64,000 nucleotides of DNA from Auanema rhodensis (GCA_964057225.1 OZ059900.1:18801638-18865637), one strand, 5' to 3'; numbered from the stretch's first letter, positions 41,981 to 54,642 are shown. A program made the numbers and translations. Notes: a model not told the origin generated them from the letters alone.

Positions 41981-43456
41981 TAAGAGGCGTGCCCTCAGAA
42001 TATGCTAATTTCCTTAATTTTCTAACCCCTGTTTTTTTGTCGTGAAAGTGGAACTAGACGTTGTAGGAACAATTTTGAGCTAGGTTTCATTGACATTGCA
42101 TGAGTTTGAACACATGAAATCGTAAGTCAAAACCTTGTTTACAGCGAAATTTCCAAAAACTGGTTTTCCAGCATAATAAAATATTTCTCATGGGAAATAC
42201 TGTGTTTTTGTATTTTTTCAGTGTTCAGCATGTGAAATGCTTCATTTTAGTATGTAACACGCTGAAATTCGTTGCATTTGACGACTCATATGAACAAAAA
42301 TCGATTTAATCAATATTAGCCATAAGGGGCGTGCCCTCAGAATATGCTAATTTCCTTAATTTTCTAACCCCTGTTTTGTTGTCGTGAAAGTGGAACTAGA
42401 CGTTGTAGGAACAATTTTGAGCTAGGTTTCATTGACATTGCATGAGTTTGAACACATGAAATCGTAAGTCAAAACCTTGTTTACAGCGAAATTTCCAAAA
42501 ACTGGTTTTCCAGCATAATAAAATATTTCTCATGGGAAATACTGTGTTTTTGTATTTTTCTAGTGTTCAGCATGTAAAATGCTTCATTTTAGTATGTAAC
42601 ACGCTGAAATTCGTTGCATTTGACGACTCATATGAACAAAAATCGATTTAATCAATATTAGCCATAAGGGGCGTGCCCTCAGAATATGCTAATTTCCTTA
42701 ATTTTCTAACCCCTGTTTTTTTGTCGTGAAAGTGGAACTAGACGTTGTAGGAACAATTTTGAGCTAGGTTTCATTGACATTGCATGAGTTTGAACACATG
42801 AAATCGTAAGTCAAAACCTTGTTTACAGCGAAATTTCCAAAAACTGGTTTTCCAGCATAATAAAATATTTCTCATGGGAAATACTGTGTTTTTGTATTTT
42901 TTTAGTGTTCAGCATGTAAAATGCTTCATTTTAGTATGTAACACGCTGAAATTAATTGCATTTGACGACTCATATGAACAAAAATCGATTTAATCAATAT
43001 TAGCCATAAGGGGCGTGCCCTCAGAATATGCTAATTTCCTTAATTTTCTAACCCCTGTTTTTTTGTCGTGAAAGTGGAACTAGACGTTGTACGAACAATT
43101 TTGAGCTAGGTTTCATTGACATTGCATGAGTTTGAACACATGAAATCGTAAGTCAAAACCTTGTTTACAGCGAACTTTCCAAAAACTGGTTTTCCAGCAT
43201 AATAAAATATTTCTCATGGGAAATACTGTGTTTTTGTATTTTTCTAGTGTTCAGCATGTGAAATGCTTCATTTTAGTATGTAACACGCTGAAATTCGTTG
43301 CATTTGACGACTCATATGAACAAAAATCGATTTAATCAATATTAGCCATAAGGGGCGTGCCCTCAGAATATGCTAATTTCCTTAATTTTCTAACCCCTGT
43401 ATTGTTGTCGTTAAAGTGGAACTAGACGTTGTAGGAACAATTTTGAGCTAGGTTTC

Positions 43457-43643
43457 AAATTTCCAAAAACTGGTTTTCCAGCATAATAAAATATTTCTCA
43501 TGGGAAATACTGTGTTTTTGTATTTTTCTAGTGTTCAGCATGTAAAATGCTTCATTTTAGTATGTAACACGCTGAAATACAAAAACACAGTATTTCCCAT
43601 GAGAAATATTTTATTATGCTGGAAAACCAGTTTTTGGAAATTT
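43457..43643. repeat. Palindromic R-to-F junction 1 (69-bp arms, 49-nt spacer)
   Basis: Reverse array reads into ggtttc, then skips 58 bp of the monomer and resumes at aaatttcc (43457). At gctgaaat (43571-43578) the orientation flips and forward sequence continues as acaaaaacacag. Bases 43457-43525 and 43575-43643 are perfect reverse complements over 69 bp, with a 49-nt spacer (43526-43574) that itself contains gcatgtaaaatgc. The break lies in an aaat shared by both arms (microhomology). In single-stranded DNA or RNA this would form a strong hairpin. A 67-codon ORF (43500-43703) spans it by chance. Confidence 0.93.
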
Positions 43644-44736
43644 CGCTGTAAACAAGGTTTTGACTTACGATTTCATGTGTTCAAACTCATGCAATGTCAA
43701 TGAAACCTAGCTCAAAATTGTTCGTACAACGTCTAGTTCCACTTTCACGACAAAAAAACAGGGGTTAGAAAATTAAGGAAATTAGCATATTCTGAGGGCA
43801 CGCCCCTTATGGCTAATATTGATTAAATCGATTTTTGTTCATATGAGTCGTCAAATGCAACTAATTTCAGCGTGTTACATACTAAAATGAAGCATTTTAC
43901 ATGCTGAACACTAGAAAAATACAAAAACACAGTATTTCCCATGAGAAATATTTTATTATGCTGGAAAACCAGTTTTTGGAAATTTCGCTGTAAACAAGGT
44001 TTTGACTTACGATTTCATGTGTTCAAACTCATGCAATGTCAATGAAACCTAGCTCAAAATTGTTCCTACAACGTCTAGTTCCACTTTCACGACAAAAAAC
44101 AGGGGTTAGAAAATTAAGGAAATTAGCATATTCTGAGGGCACGCCCCTTATGGCTAATATTGATTAAATCGATTTTTGTTCATATGAGTCGTCAAATGCA
44201 ACGAATTTCAGCGTGTTACATACTAAAATGAAGCATTTTACATGCTGAACACTAGAAAAATACAAAAACACAGTATTTCCCATGAGAAATATTTTATTAT
44301 GCTGGAAAACCAGTTTTTGGAAATTTCGCTGTAAACAAGGTTTTGACTTACGATTTCATGTGTTCAAACTCATGCAATGTCAATGAAACCTAGCTCAAAA
44401 TTGTTCCTACAACGTCTAGTTCCACTTTCACGACAACAAAACAGGGGTTAGAAAATTAAGGAAATTAGCATATTCTGAGGGCACGCCCCTTATGGCTAAT
44501 ATTGATTAAATCGATTTTTGTTCATATGAGTCGTCAAATGCAACGAATTTCAGCGTGTTACATACTAAAATGAAGCATTTCACATGCTGAACACTAGAAA
44601 AATACAAAAACACAGTATTTCCTATGAGAAATATTTTAATATGCTGGAAAACCAGTTTTTTGAAATTTCGCTGTAAACAAGGTTTTGACTTACGATTTCA
44701 TGTGTTCAAACTCATGCAATGTCAATGAAACCTAGC
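43575..44736 (+). repeat. Inverted forward block 1 (~3.4 monomers)
   Basis: A 1162-bp forward island lies inside the reverse array. Monomers are marked by gacaaaaaaac, gacaaaaaac (341-bp unit) and gacaacaaaac in order. The last carries cctatgag and the diagnostic gttttttgaaat. It ends at cctagct where the T-rich junction begins. Variants caactaattt (near 43859) and attttaatatg (near 44632) distinguish it from some sister blocks. Confidence 0.92.
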
Positions 44737-44751
44737 TTTTTTTCTTTTTTT
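44737..44751. other. T-rich F-to-R junction tract 1
   Basis: Forward monomer stops at cctagct, then seven T, one C and seven T follow, and reverse monomer resumes at ctaacccctg. Reverse monomers normally have aattttctaac here, so most of the tract belongs to neither arm. It may be filler DNA from end joining or the remnant of an A-rich tail; the sequence does not decide. Confidence 0.85.
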
Positions 44752-47554
44752 CTAACCCCTGTTTTTTTGTCGTGAAAGTGGAACTAGACGTTGTACGAAC
44801 AATTGTGAGCTAGGTTTCATTGACATTGCATGAGTTTGAACACATGAAATCGTAAGTCAAAACCTTGTTTACAGCGAAATTTCCAAAAACTCGTTTTCCA
44901 GCATAATAAAATATTTCTCATGGGAAATACTGTGTTTTTGTATTTTTTTAGTGTTCAGCATGTAAAATGCTTCATTTTAGTATGTAACACGCTGAAATTA
45001 ATTGCATTTGACGACTCATATGAACAAAAATCGATTTAATCAATATTAGCCATAAGGGGCGTGCCCTCAGAATATGCTAATTTCCTTAATTTTCTAACCC
45101 CTGTTTTTTTGTCGTGAAAGTGGAACTAGACGTTGTAGGAACAATTTTGAGCTAGGTTTCATTGACATTGCATGAGTTTGAACACATGAAATCGTAAGTC
45201 AAAACCTTGTTTACAGCGAAATTTCCAAAAACTGGTTTTCCAGCATAATAAAATATTTCTCATGGGAAATACTGTGTTTTTGTATTTTTTTAGTGTTCAG
45301 CATGTAAAATGCTTCATTTTAGTATGTAACACGCTGAAATTAATTGCATTTGACGACTCATATGAACAAAAATCGATTTAATCAATATTAGCCATAAGGG
45401 GCGTGCCCTCAGAATATGCTAATTTCCTTAATTTTCTAACCCCTGTTTTTTTGTCGTGAAAGTGGAACTAGACGTTGTACGAACAATTTTGAGCTAGGTT
45501 TCATTGACATTGCATGAGTTTGAACACATGAAATCGTAAGTCAAAACCTTGTTTACAGCGAACTTTCCAAAAACTGGTTTTCCAGCATAATAAAATATTT
45601 CTTATGGGAAATACTGTGTTTTTGTATTTTTCTAGTGTTCAGCATGTAAAATACTTCATTTTAGTATAAAACACGCTGAAATTCGTTGCATTTGACGACT
45701 CATATGAACAAAAATCGATTTAATCAATATTAGCCATAAGGGGCGTGCCCTCAGAATATGCTAATTTCCTTAATTTTCTAACCCCTGTTTTGTTGTCGTG
45801 AAAGTGGAACTAGACGTTGTAGGAACAATTTTGAGCTAGGTTTCATTGACATTGCATGAGTTTGAACACATGAAATCGTAAGTCAAAACCTTGTTTACAG
45901 CGAAATTTCCAAAAACTGGTTTTCCAGCATAATAAAATATTTCTCATGGGAAATACTGTGTTTTTGTATTTTTATAGTGTTCAGCATGTAAAATGCTTCA
46001 TTTTAGTATGTAACACGCTGAAATTCGTTGCATTTGACGACTCATATGAACAAAAATCGATTTAATCAATATTAGCCATAAGAGGCGTGCCCTCAGAATA
46101 TGCTAATTTCCTTAATTTTCTAACCCCTGTTTTTTTGTCGTGAAAGTGGAACTAGACGTTGTAGGAACAATTTTGAGCTAGGTTTCATTGACATTGCATG
46201 AGTTTGAACACATGAAATCGTAAGTCAAAACCTTGTTTACAGCGAAATTTCCAAAAACTGGTTTTCCAGCATAATAAAATATTTCTCATGGGAAATACTG
46301 TGTTTTTGTATTTTTTCAGTGTTCAGCATGTGAAATGCTTCATTTTAGTATGTAACACGCTGAAATTCGTTGCATTTGACGACTCATATGAACAAAAATC
46401 GATTTAATCAATATTAGCCATAAGGGGCGTGCCCTCAGAATATGCTAATTTCCTTAATTTTCTAACCCCTGTTTTGTTGTCGTGAAAGTGGAACTAGACG
46501 TTGTAGGAACAATTTTGAGCTAGGTTTCATTGACATTGCATGAGTTTGAACACATGAAATCGTAAGTCAAAACCTTGTTTACAGCGAAATTTCCAAAAAC
46601 TGGTTTTCCAGCATAATAAAATATTTCTCATGGGAAATACTGTGTTTTTGTATTTTTCTAGTGTTCAGCATGTAAAATGCTTCATTTTAGTATGTAACAC
46701 GCTGAAATTCGTTGCATTTGACGACTCATATGAACAAAAATCGATTTAATCAATATTAGCCATAAGGGGCGTGCCCTCAGAATATGCTAATTTCCTTAAT
46801 TTTCTAACCCCTGTTTTTTTGTCGTGAAAGTGGAACTAGACGTTGTAGGAACAATTTTGAGCTAGGTTTCATTGACATTGCATGAGTTTGAACACATGAA
46901 ATCGTAAGTCAAAACCTTGTTTACAGCGAAATTTCCAAAAACTGGTTTTCCAGCATAATAAAATATTTCTCATGGGAAATACTGTGTTTTTGTATTTTTT
47001 TAGTGTTCAGCATGTAAAATGCTTCATTTTAGTATGTAACACGCTGAAATTAATTGCATTTGACGACTCATATGAACAAAAATCGATTTAATCAATATTA
47101 GCCATAAGGGGCGTGCCCTCAGAATATGCTAATTTCCTTAATTTTCTAACCCCTGTTTTTTTGTCGTGAAAGTGGAACTAGACGTTGTACGAACAATTTT
47201 GAGCTAGGTTTCATTGACATTGCATGAGTTTGAACACATGAAATCGTAAGTCAAAACCTTGTTTACAGCGAACTTTCCAAAAACTGGTTTTCCAGCATAA
47301 TAAAATATTTCTCATGGGAAATACTGTGTTTTTGTATTTTTCTAGTGTTCAGCATGTGAAATGCTTCATTTTAGTATGTAACACGCTGAAATTCGTTGCA
47401 TTTGACGACTCATATGAACAAAAATCGATTTAATCAATATTAGCCATAAGGGGCGTGCCCTCAGAATATGCTAATTTCCTTAATTTTCTAACCCCTGTAT
47501 TGTTGTCGTTAAAGTGGAACTAGACGTTGTAGGAACAATTTTGAGCTAGGTTTC
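44752..47554 (-). repeat. Reverse-orientation satellite array between blocks 1 and 2
   Basis: Reverse monomers resume directly after the T-rich tract and continue to the 58-bp deletion beside the next palindrome. The array includes one copy of the 1710-bp five-monomer unit (taagaggcg at 46079) and the divergent monomer with cgaactttcc (45559). Nothing other than satellite is present. Confidence 0.93.
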
Positions 47555-47741
47555 AAATTTCCAAAAACTGGTTTTCCAGCATAATAAAATATTTCTCATG
47601 GGAAATACTGTGTTTTTGTATTTTTCTAGTGTTCAGCATGTAAAATGCTTCATTTTAGTATGTAACACGCTGAAATACAAAAACACAGTATTTCCCATGA
47701 GAAATATTTTATTATGCTGGAAAACCAGTTTTTGGAAATTT
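47555..47741. repeat. Palindromic R-to-F junction 2
   Basis: Same breakpoints, 58-bp deletion, 69-bp arms and 49-nt spacer as the first copy, 4098 bp further on. It is preceded by the same private monomer with ctgtattgttg and cgttaaag (47496). The chance ORF here is 47598-47801. Confidence 0.93.
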
Positions 47742-48834
47742 CGCTGTAAACAAGGTTTTGACTTACGATTTCATGTGTTCAAACTCATGCAATGTCAATG
47801 AAACCTAGCTCAAAATTGTTCGTACAACGTCTAGTTCCACTTTCACGACAAAAAAACAGGGGTTAGAAAATTAAGGAAATTAGCATATTCTGAGGGCACG
47901 CCCCTTATGGCTAATATTGATTAAATCGATTTTTGTTCATATGAGTCGTCAAATGCAACTAATTTCAGCGTGTTACATACTAAAATGAAGCATTTTACAT
48001 GCTGAACACTAGAAAAATACAAAAACACAGTATTTCCCATGAGAAATATTTTATTATGCTGGAAAACCAGTTTTTGGAAATTTCGCTGTAAACAAGGTTT
48101 TGACTTACGATTTCATGTGTTCAAACTCATGCAATGTCAATGAAACCTAGCTCAAAATTGTTCCTACAACGTCTAGTTCCACTTTCACGACAAAAAACAG
48201 GGGTTAGAAAATTAAGGAAATTAGCATATTCTGAGGGCACGCCCCTTATGGCTAATATTGATTAAATCGATTTTTGTTCATATGAGTCGTCAAATGCAAC
48301 GAATTTCAGCGTGTTACATACTAAAATGAAGCATTTTACATGCTGAACACTAGAAAAATACAAAAACACAGTATTTCCCATGAGAAATATTTTATTATGC
48401 TGGAAAACCAGTTTTTGGAAATTTCGCTGTAAACAAGGTTTTGACTTACGATTTCATGTGTTCAAACTCATGCAATGTCAATGAAACCTAGCTCAAAATT
48501 GTTCCTACAACGTCTAGTTCCACTTTCACGACAACAAAACAGGGGTTAGAAAATTAAGGAAATTAGCATATTCTGAGGGCACGCCCCTTATGGCTAATAT
48601 TGATTAAATCGATTTTTGTTCATATGAGTCGTCAAATGCAACGAATTTCAGCGTGTTACATACTAAAATGAAGCATTTCACATGCTGAACACTAGAAAAA
48701 TACAAAAACACAGTATTTCCTATGAGAAATATTTTAATATGCTGGAAAACCAGTTTTTTGAAATTTCGCTGTAAACAAGGTTTTGACTTACGATTTCATG
48801 TGTTCAAACTCATGCAATGTCAATGAAACCTAGC
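47673..48834 (+). repeat. Inverted forward block 2 (~3.4 monomers)
   Basis: Forward island of the same length and monomer order as block 1, sharing both caactaattt and attttaatatg with it. It is probably the most recent copy of block 1, or the reverse, by the 4098-bp duplication. Confidence 0.91.
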
Positions 48835-48849
48835 TTTTTTTCTTTTTTT
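48835..48849. other. T-rich F-to-R junction tract 2
   Basis: Identical seven-T, C, seven-T tract between cctagct and the resumed reverse monomer. An identical non-satellite tract at all four sites shows common descent of the inversion blocks. Confidence 0.85.
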
Positions 48850-51800
48850 CTAACCCCTGTTTTTTTGTCGTGAAAGTGGAACTAGACGTTGTGCGAACAA
48901 TTTTGAGCTAGGTTTCATTGACATTGCATGAGTTTGAACACATGAAATCGTAAGTCAAAACCTTGTTTACAGCGAAATTTCCAAAAACTCGTTTTCCAGC
49001 ATAATAAAATATTTCTCATGGGAAATACTGTGTTTTTGTATTTTTTTAGTGTTCAGCATGTAAAATGCTTCATTTTAGTATGTAACACGCTGAAATTAAT
49101 TGCATTTGACGACTCATATGAACAAAAATCGATTTAATCAATATTAGCCATAAGGGGCGTGCCCTCAGAATATGCTAATTTCCTTAATTTTCTAACCCCT
49201 GTTTTTTTGTCGTGAAAGTGGAACTAGACGTTGTACGAACAATTGTGAGCTAGGTTTCATTGACATTGCATGAGTTTGAACACATGAAATCGTAAGTCAA
49301 AACCTTGTTTACAGCGAAATTTCCAAAAACTGGTTTTCCAGCATAATAAAATATTTCTCATGGGAAATACTGTGTTTTTGTATTTTTCTAGTGTTCAGCA
49401 TGTGAAATGCTTCATTTTAGTATGTAACACGCTGATATTCGTTGCATTTGACGACTCATATGAACAAAAATCGATTTAATCAATATTAGCCATAAGGGGC
49501 GTGCCCTCAGAATATGCTAATTTCCTTAATTTTCTAACCCCTGTTTTTTTGTCGTGAAAGTGGAACTAGACGTTGTACGAACAATTTTGAGCTAGGTTTT
49601 ATTGACATTGCATGAGTTTGAACACATGAAATCGTAAGTCAAAACCTTGTTTACAGCGAAATTTCCAAAAACTGGTTTTCCAGCATAATAAAATATTTCT
49701 CATGGGAAATACTGTGTTTTTGTATTTTTCTAGTGTTCAGCATGTGAAATGCTTCATTTTAGTATGTAACACGCTGAAATTCGTTGCATTTGACGACTCA
49801 TATGAACAAAAATCGATTTAATCAATATTAGCCATAAGGGGCGTGCCCTCAGAATATGCTAATTTCCTTAATTTTCTAACCCCTGTTTTGTTGTCGTGAA
49901 AGTGGAACTAGACGTTGTAGGAACAATTTTGAGCTAGGTTTCATTGACATTGCATGAGTTTGAACACATGAAATCGTAAGTCAAAACCTTGTTTACAGCG
50001 AAATTTCCAAAAACTGGTTTTCCAGCATAATAAAATATTTCTCATGGGAAATACTGTGTTTTTGTATTTTTATAGTGTTCAGCATGTAAAATGCTTCATT
50101 TTAGTATGTAACACGCTGAAATTCGTTGCATTTGACGACTCATATGAACAAAAATCGATTTAATCAATATTAGCCATAAGAGGCGTGCCCTCAGAATATG
50201 CTAATTTCCTTAATTTTCTAACCCCTGTTTTTTTGTCGTGAAAGTGGAACTAGACGTTGTAGGAACAATTTTGAGCTAGGTTTCATTGACATTGCATGAG
50301 TTTGAACACATGAAATCGTAAGTCAAAACCTTGTTTACAGCGAAATTTCCAAAAACTGGTTTTCCAGCATAATAAAATATTTCTCATGGGAAATACTGTG
50401 TTTTTGTATTTTTTCAGTGTTCAGCATGTGAAATGCTTCATTTTAGTATGTAACACGCTGAAATTCGTTGCATTTGACGACTCATATGAACAAAAATCGA
50501 TTTAATCAATATTAGCCATAAGGGGCGTGCCCTCAGAATATGCTAATTTCCTTAATTTTCTAACCCCTGTTTTGTTGTCGTGAAAGTGGAACTAGACGTT
50601 GTAGGAACAATTTTGAGCTAGGTTTCATTGACATTGCATGAGTTTGAACACATGAAATCGTAAGTCAAAACCTTGTTTACAGCGAAATTTCCAAAAACTG
50701 GTTTTCCAGCATAATAAAATATTTCTCATGGGAAATACTGTGTTTTTGTATTTTTCTAGTGTTCAGCATGTAAAATGCTTCATTTTAGTATGTAACACGC
50801 TGAAATTCGTTTCATTTGACGACTCATATGAACAAAAATCGATTTAATCAATATTAGCCATAAGGGGCGTGCCCTCAGAATATGCTAATTTCCTTAATTT
50901 TCTAACCCCTGTTTTTTTGTCGTGAAAGTGGAACTAGACGTTGTAGGAACAATTTTGAGCTAGGTTTCATTGACATTGCATGAGTTTGAACACATGAAAT
51001 CGTAAGTCAAAACCTTGTTTACAGCGAAATTTCCAAAAACTGGTTTTCCAGCATAATAAAATATTTCTCATGGGAAATACTGTGTTTTTGTATTTTTTTA
51101 GTGTTCAGCATGTGAAATGCTTCATTTTAGTATGTAACACGCTGAAATTAATTGCATTTGACGACTCATATGAACAAAAATCGATTTAATCAATATTAGC
51201 CATAAGGGGCGTGCCCTCAGAATATGCTAATTTCCTTAATTTTCTAACCCCTGTTTTTTTGTCGTGAAAGTGGAACTAGACGTTGTACGAACAATTTTGA
51301 GCTAGGTTTCATTGACATTGCATGAGTTTGAACACATGAAATCGTAAGTCAAAACCTTGTTTACAGCGAACTTTCCAAAAACTGGTTTTCCAGCATAATA
51401 AAATATTTCTTATGGGAAATACTGTGTTTTTGTATTTTTCTAGTGTTCAGCATGTAAAATACTTCATTTTAGTATAAAACACGCTGAAATTCGTTGCATT
51501 TGACGACTCATATGAACAAAAATCGATTTAATCAATATTAGCCATAAGGGGCGTGCCCTCAGAATATGCTAATTTCCTTAATTTTCTAACCCCTGTTTTG
51601 TTGTCGTGAAAGTGGAACTAGACGTTGTAGGAACAATTTTGAGCTAGGTTTCATTGACATTGCATGAGTTTGAACACATGAAATCGTAAGTCAAAACCTT
51701 GTTTACAGCGAAATTTCCAAAAACTGGTTTTCCAGCATAATAAAATATTTCTCATGGGAAATACTGTGTTTTTGTATTTTTATAGTGTTCAGCATGTAAA

Positions 51801-53362
51801 ATGCTTCATTTTAGTATGTAACACGCTGAAATTCGTTGCATTTGACGACTCATATGAACAAAAATCGATTTAATCAATATTAGCCATAAGAGGCGTGCCC
51901 TCAGAATATGCTAATTTCCTTAATTTTCTAACCCCTGTTTTTTTGTCGTGAAAGTGGAACTAGACGTTGTAGGAACAATTTTGAGCTAGGTTTCATTGAC
52001 ATTGCATGAGTTTGAACACATGAAATCGTAAGTCAAAACCTTGTTTACAGCGAAATTTCCAAAAACTGGTTTTCCAGCATAATAAAATATTTCTCATGGG
52101 AAATACTGTGTTTTTGTATTTTTTCAGTGTTCAGCATGTGAAATGCTTCATTTTAGTATGTAACACGCTGAAATTCGTTGCATTTGACGACTCATATGAA
52201 CAAAAATCGATTTAATCAATATTAGCCATAAGGGGCGTGCCCTCAGAATATGCTAATTTCCTTAATTTTCTAACCCCTGTTTTGTTGTCGTGAAAGTGGA
52301 ACTAGACGTTGTAGGAACAATTTTGAGCTAGGTTTCATTGACATTGCATGAGTTTGAACACATGAAATCGTAAGTCAAAACCTTGTTTACAGCGAAATTT
52401 CCAAAAACTGGTTTTCCAGCATAATAAAATATTTCTCATGGGAAATACTGTGTTTTTGTATTTTTCTAGTGTTCAGCATGTAAAATGCTTCATTTTAGTA
52501 TGTAACACGCTGAAATTCGTTGCATTTGACGACTCATATGAACAAAAATCGATTTAATCAATATTAGCCATAAGGGGCGTGCCCTCAGAATATGCTAATT
52601 TCCTTAATTTTCTAACCCCTGTTTTTTTGTCGTGAAAGTGGAACTAGACGTTGTAGGAACAATTTTGAGCTAGGTTTCATTGACATTGCATGAGTTTGAA
52701 CACATGAAATCGTAAGTCAAAACCTTGTTTACAGCGAAATTTCCAAAAACTGGTTTTCCAGCATAATAAAATATTTCTCATGGGAAATACTGTGTTTTTG
52801 TATTTTTTTAGTGTTCAGCATGTAAAATGCTTCATTTTAGTATGTAACACGCTGAAATTAATTGCATTTGACGACTCATATGAACAAAAATCGATTTAAT
52901 CAATATTAGCCATAAGGGGCGTGCCCTCAGAATATGCTAATTTCCTTAATTTTCTAACCCCTGTTTTTTTGTCGTGAAAGTGGAACTAGACGTTGTACGA
53001 ACAATTTTGAGCTAGGTTTCATTGACATTGCATGAGTTTGAACACATGAAATCGTAAGTCAAAACCTTGTTTACAGCGAACTTTCCAAAAACTGGTTTTC
53101 CAGCATAATAAAATATTTCTCATGGGAAATACTGTGTTTTTGTATTTTTCTAGTGTTCAGCATGTGAAATGCTTCATTTTAGTATGTAACACGCTGAAAT
53201 TCGTTGCATTTGACGACTCATATGAACAAAAATCGATTTAATCAATATTAGCCATAAGGGGCGTGCCCTCAGAATATGCTAATTTCCTTAATTTTCTAAC
53301 CCCTGTATTGTTGTCGTTAAAGTGGAACTAGACGTTGTAGGAACAATTTTGAGCTAGGTTTC
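48850..53362 (-). repeat. Reverse-orientation satellite array between blocks 2 and 3
   Basis: Continuous reverse monomers with two 1710-bp five-monomer units (taagaggcg at 50177 and 51887) and the divergent monomer near 51406. This interval is 1710 bp longer than the one between blocks 1 and 2, the length of one extra five-monomer unit. Confidence 0.93.
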
Positions 53363-53549
53363 AAATTTCCAAAAACTGGTTTTCCAGCATAATAAAATAT
53401 TTCTCATGGGAAATACTGTGTTTTTGTATTTTTCTAGTGTTCAGCATGTAAAATGCTTCATTTTAGTATGTAACACGCTGAAATACAAAAACACAGTATT
53501 TCCCATGAGAAATATTTTATTATGCTGGAAAACCAGTTTTTGGAAATTT
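53363..53549. repeat. Palindromic R-to-F junction 3
   Basis: Third copy of the hairpin junction, with the same deletion and flip point, 9906 bp from the first. The preceding monomer again carries ctgtattgttg (53304). The chance ORF is 53406-53609. Confidence 0.93.
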
Positions 53550-54642
53550 CGCTGTAAACAAGGTTTTGACTTACGATTTCATGTGTTCAAACTCATGCAA
53601 TGTCAATGAAACCTAGCTCAAAATTGTTCGTACAACGTCTAGTTCCACTTTCACGACAAAAAAACAGGGGTTAGAAAATTAAGGAAATTAGCATATTCTG
53701 AGGGCACGCCCCTTATGGCTAATATTGATTAAATCGATTTTTGTTCATATGAGTCGTCAAATGCAACTAATTTCAGCGTGTTACATACTAAAATGAAGCA
53801 TTTTACATGCTGAACACTAGAAAAATACAAAAACACAGTATTTCCCATGAGAAATATTTTATTATGCTGGAAAACCAGTTTTTGGAAATTTCGCTGTAAA
53901 CAAGGTTTTGACTTACGATTTCATGTGTTCAAACTCATGCAATGTCAATGAAACCTAGCTCAAAATTGTTCCTACAACGTCTAGTTCCACTTTCACGACA
54001 AAAAACAGGGGTTAGAAAATTAAGGAAATTAGCATATTCTGAGGGCACGCCCCTTATGGCTAATATTGATTAAATCGATTTTTGTTCATATGAGTCGTCA
54101 AATGCAACGAATTTCAGCGTGTTACATACTAAAATGAAGCATTTTACATGCTGAACACTAGAAAAATACAAAAACACAGTATTTCCCATGAGAAATATTT
54201 TATTATGCTGGAAAACCAGTTTTTGGAAATTTCGCTGTAAACAAGGTTTTGACTTACGATTTCATGTGTTCAAACTCATGCAATGTCAATGAAACCTAGC
54301 TCAAAATTGTTCCTACAACGTCTAGTTCCACTTTCACGACAACAAAACAGGGGTTAGAAAATTAAGGAAATTAGCATATTCTGAGGGCACGCCCCTTATG
54401 GCTAATATTGATTAAATCGATTTTTGTTCATATGAGTCGTCAAATGCAACGAATTTCAGCGTGTTACATACTAAAATGAAGCATTTCACATGCTGAACAC
54501 TAGAAAAATACAAAAACACAGTATTTCCTATGAGAAATATTTTATTATGCTGGAAAACCAGTTTTTTGAAATTTCGCTGTAAACAAGGTTTTGACTTACG
54601 ATTTCATGTGTTCAAACTCATGCAATGTCAATGAAACCTAGC
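53481..54642 (+). repeat. Inverted forward block 3 (~3.4 monomers)
   Basis: Same length as blocks 1 and 2 and shares caactaattt with them. Its last monomer has the standard attttattatg, as in block 4. It is thus intermediate between blocks 1-2 and block 4. Confidence 0.91.

Larger units (their letters stand above)
17209..43456 (-). repeat. Reverse-orientation satellite array, ~77 monomers
   Basis: All units are reverse complements of the left array. From the C of gggcgtgccc at 17374 to that at 43356 there are 76 periods in 25982 bp, which is 10 bp short of 76 x 342. I find exactly ten units with six instead of seven T in the ctgttt...gtcg run (near 18101, 18442, 19125, 23228, 24253, 24594, 31775, 34510, 37245 and 37928). 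These account for the whole shortfall. Characteristic variants are ggttttattgac linked to catgagaaat, gtagttttttag, and attaattgc with ctcgttttcc. No unique sequence occurs inside. Confidence 0.95.
38990..44751. repeat. Large segmental duplication, copy 1 (offset 9906 bp)
   Basis: Five rare markers have partners exactly 9906 bp downstream: gtgagctagg (39339/49245), gctgatattc (39525/49431), tcgtttcatt (40901/50807), the palindromic junction (43457/53363) and the T-rich junction (44737/54643). The copied segment covers reverse array, the inversion block and both of its junctions. A few single-base differences exist. Bounds are approximate on the left, where the 38985 region (gtaggaac) and its partner (gtgcgaac) already differ. 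Confidence 0.85.
41010..44751. repeat. Segmental duplication, copy 1 (offset 4098 bp)
   Basis: Markers repeat at +4098 bp: divergent monomer 41461/45559, taagaggcg 41981/46079, palindromic junction 43457/47555 and T-rich junction 44737/48835. Similarity in marker order begins near 41.0 kb; upstream of that the variants disagree. 4098 + 1710 = 5808, which is exactly the spacing of the second and third palindromic junctions. The next interval therefore contains one extra five-monomer unit. Confidence 0.82.
45108..48849. repeat. Segmental duplication, copy 2 (offset 4098 bp)
   Basis: Second copy of 41010-44751, including its inverted block and both junctions. The T-rich junction is followed by gtgcgaac here and after the third and fourth blocks, but by gtacgaac after the first. 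Confidence 0.82.

Noticed and set aside
43500-43703. Four identical 67-codon ORFs at 43500, 47598, 53406 and 55794
   Set aside because: They lie across the palindromic R-to-F junction and are identical because the junction was duplicated. They arise when reverse monomer frame is spliced to forward monomer frame; there is no ribosomal context, domain or independent conservation.
43575-44736. Inverted blocks as transposable elements with terminal inverted repeats
   Set aside because: The interior is ordinary satellite, there is no target-site duplication, and the two junctions have different structures.
44737-44751. Poly-T tract as an RNA polymerase III terminator or poly(A) tail of a retroelement
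   Set aside because: No A/B box, no retroelement 3' end and no target-site duplication beside it; kept only as a junction tract of unknown origin.
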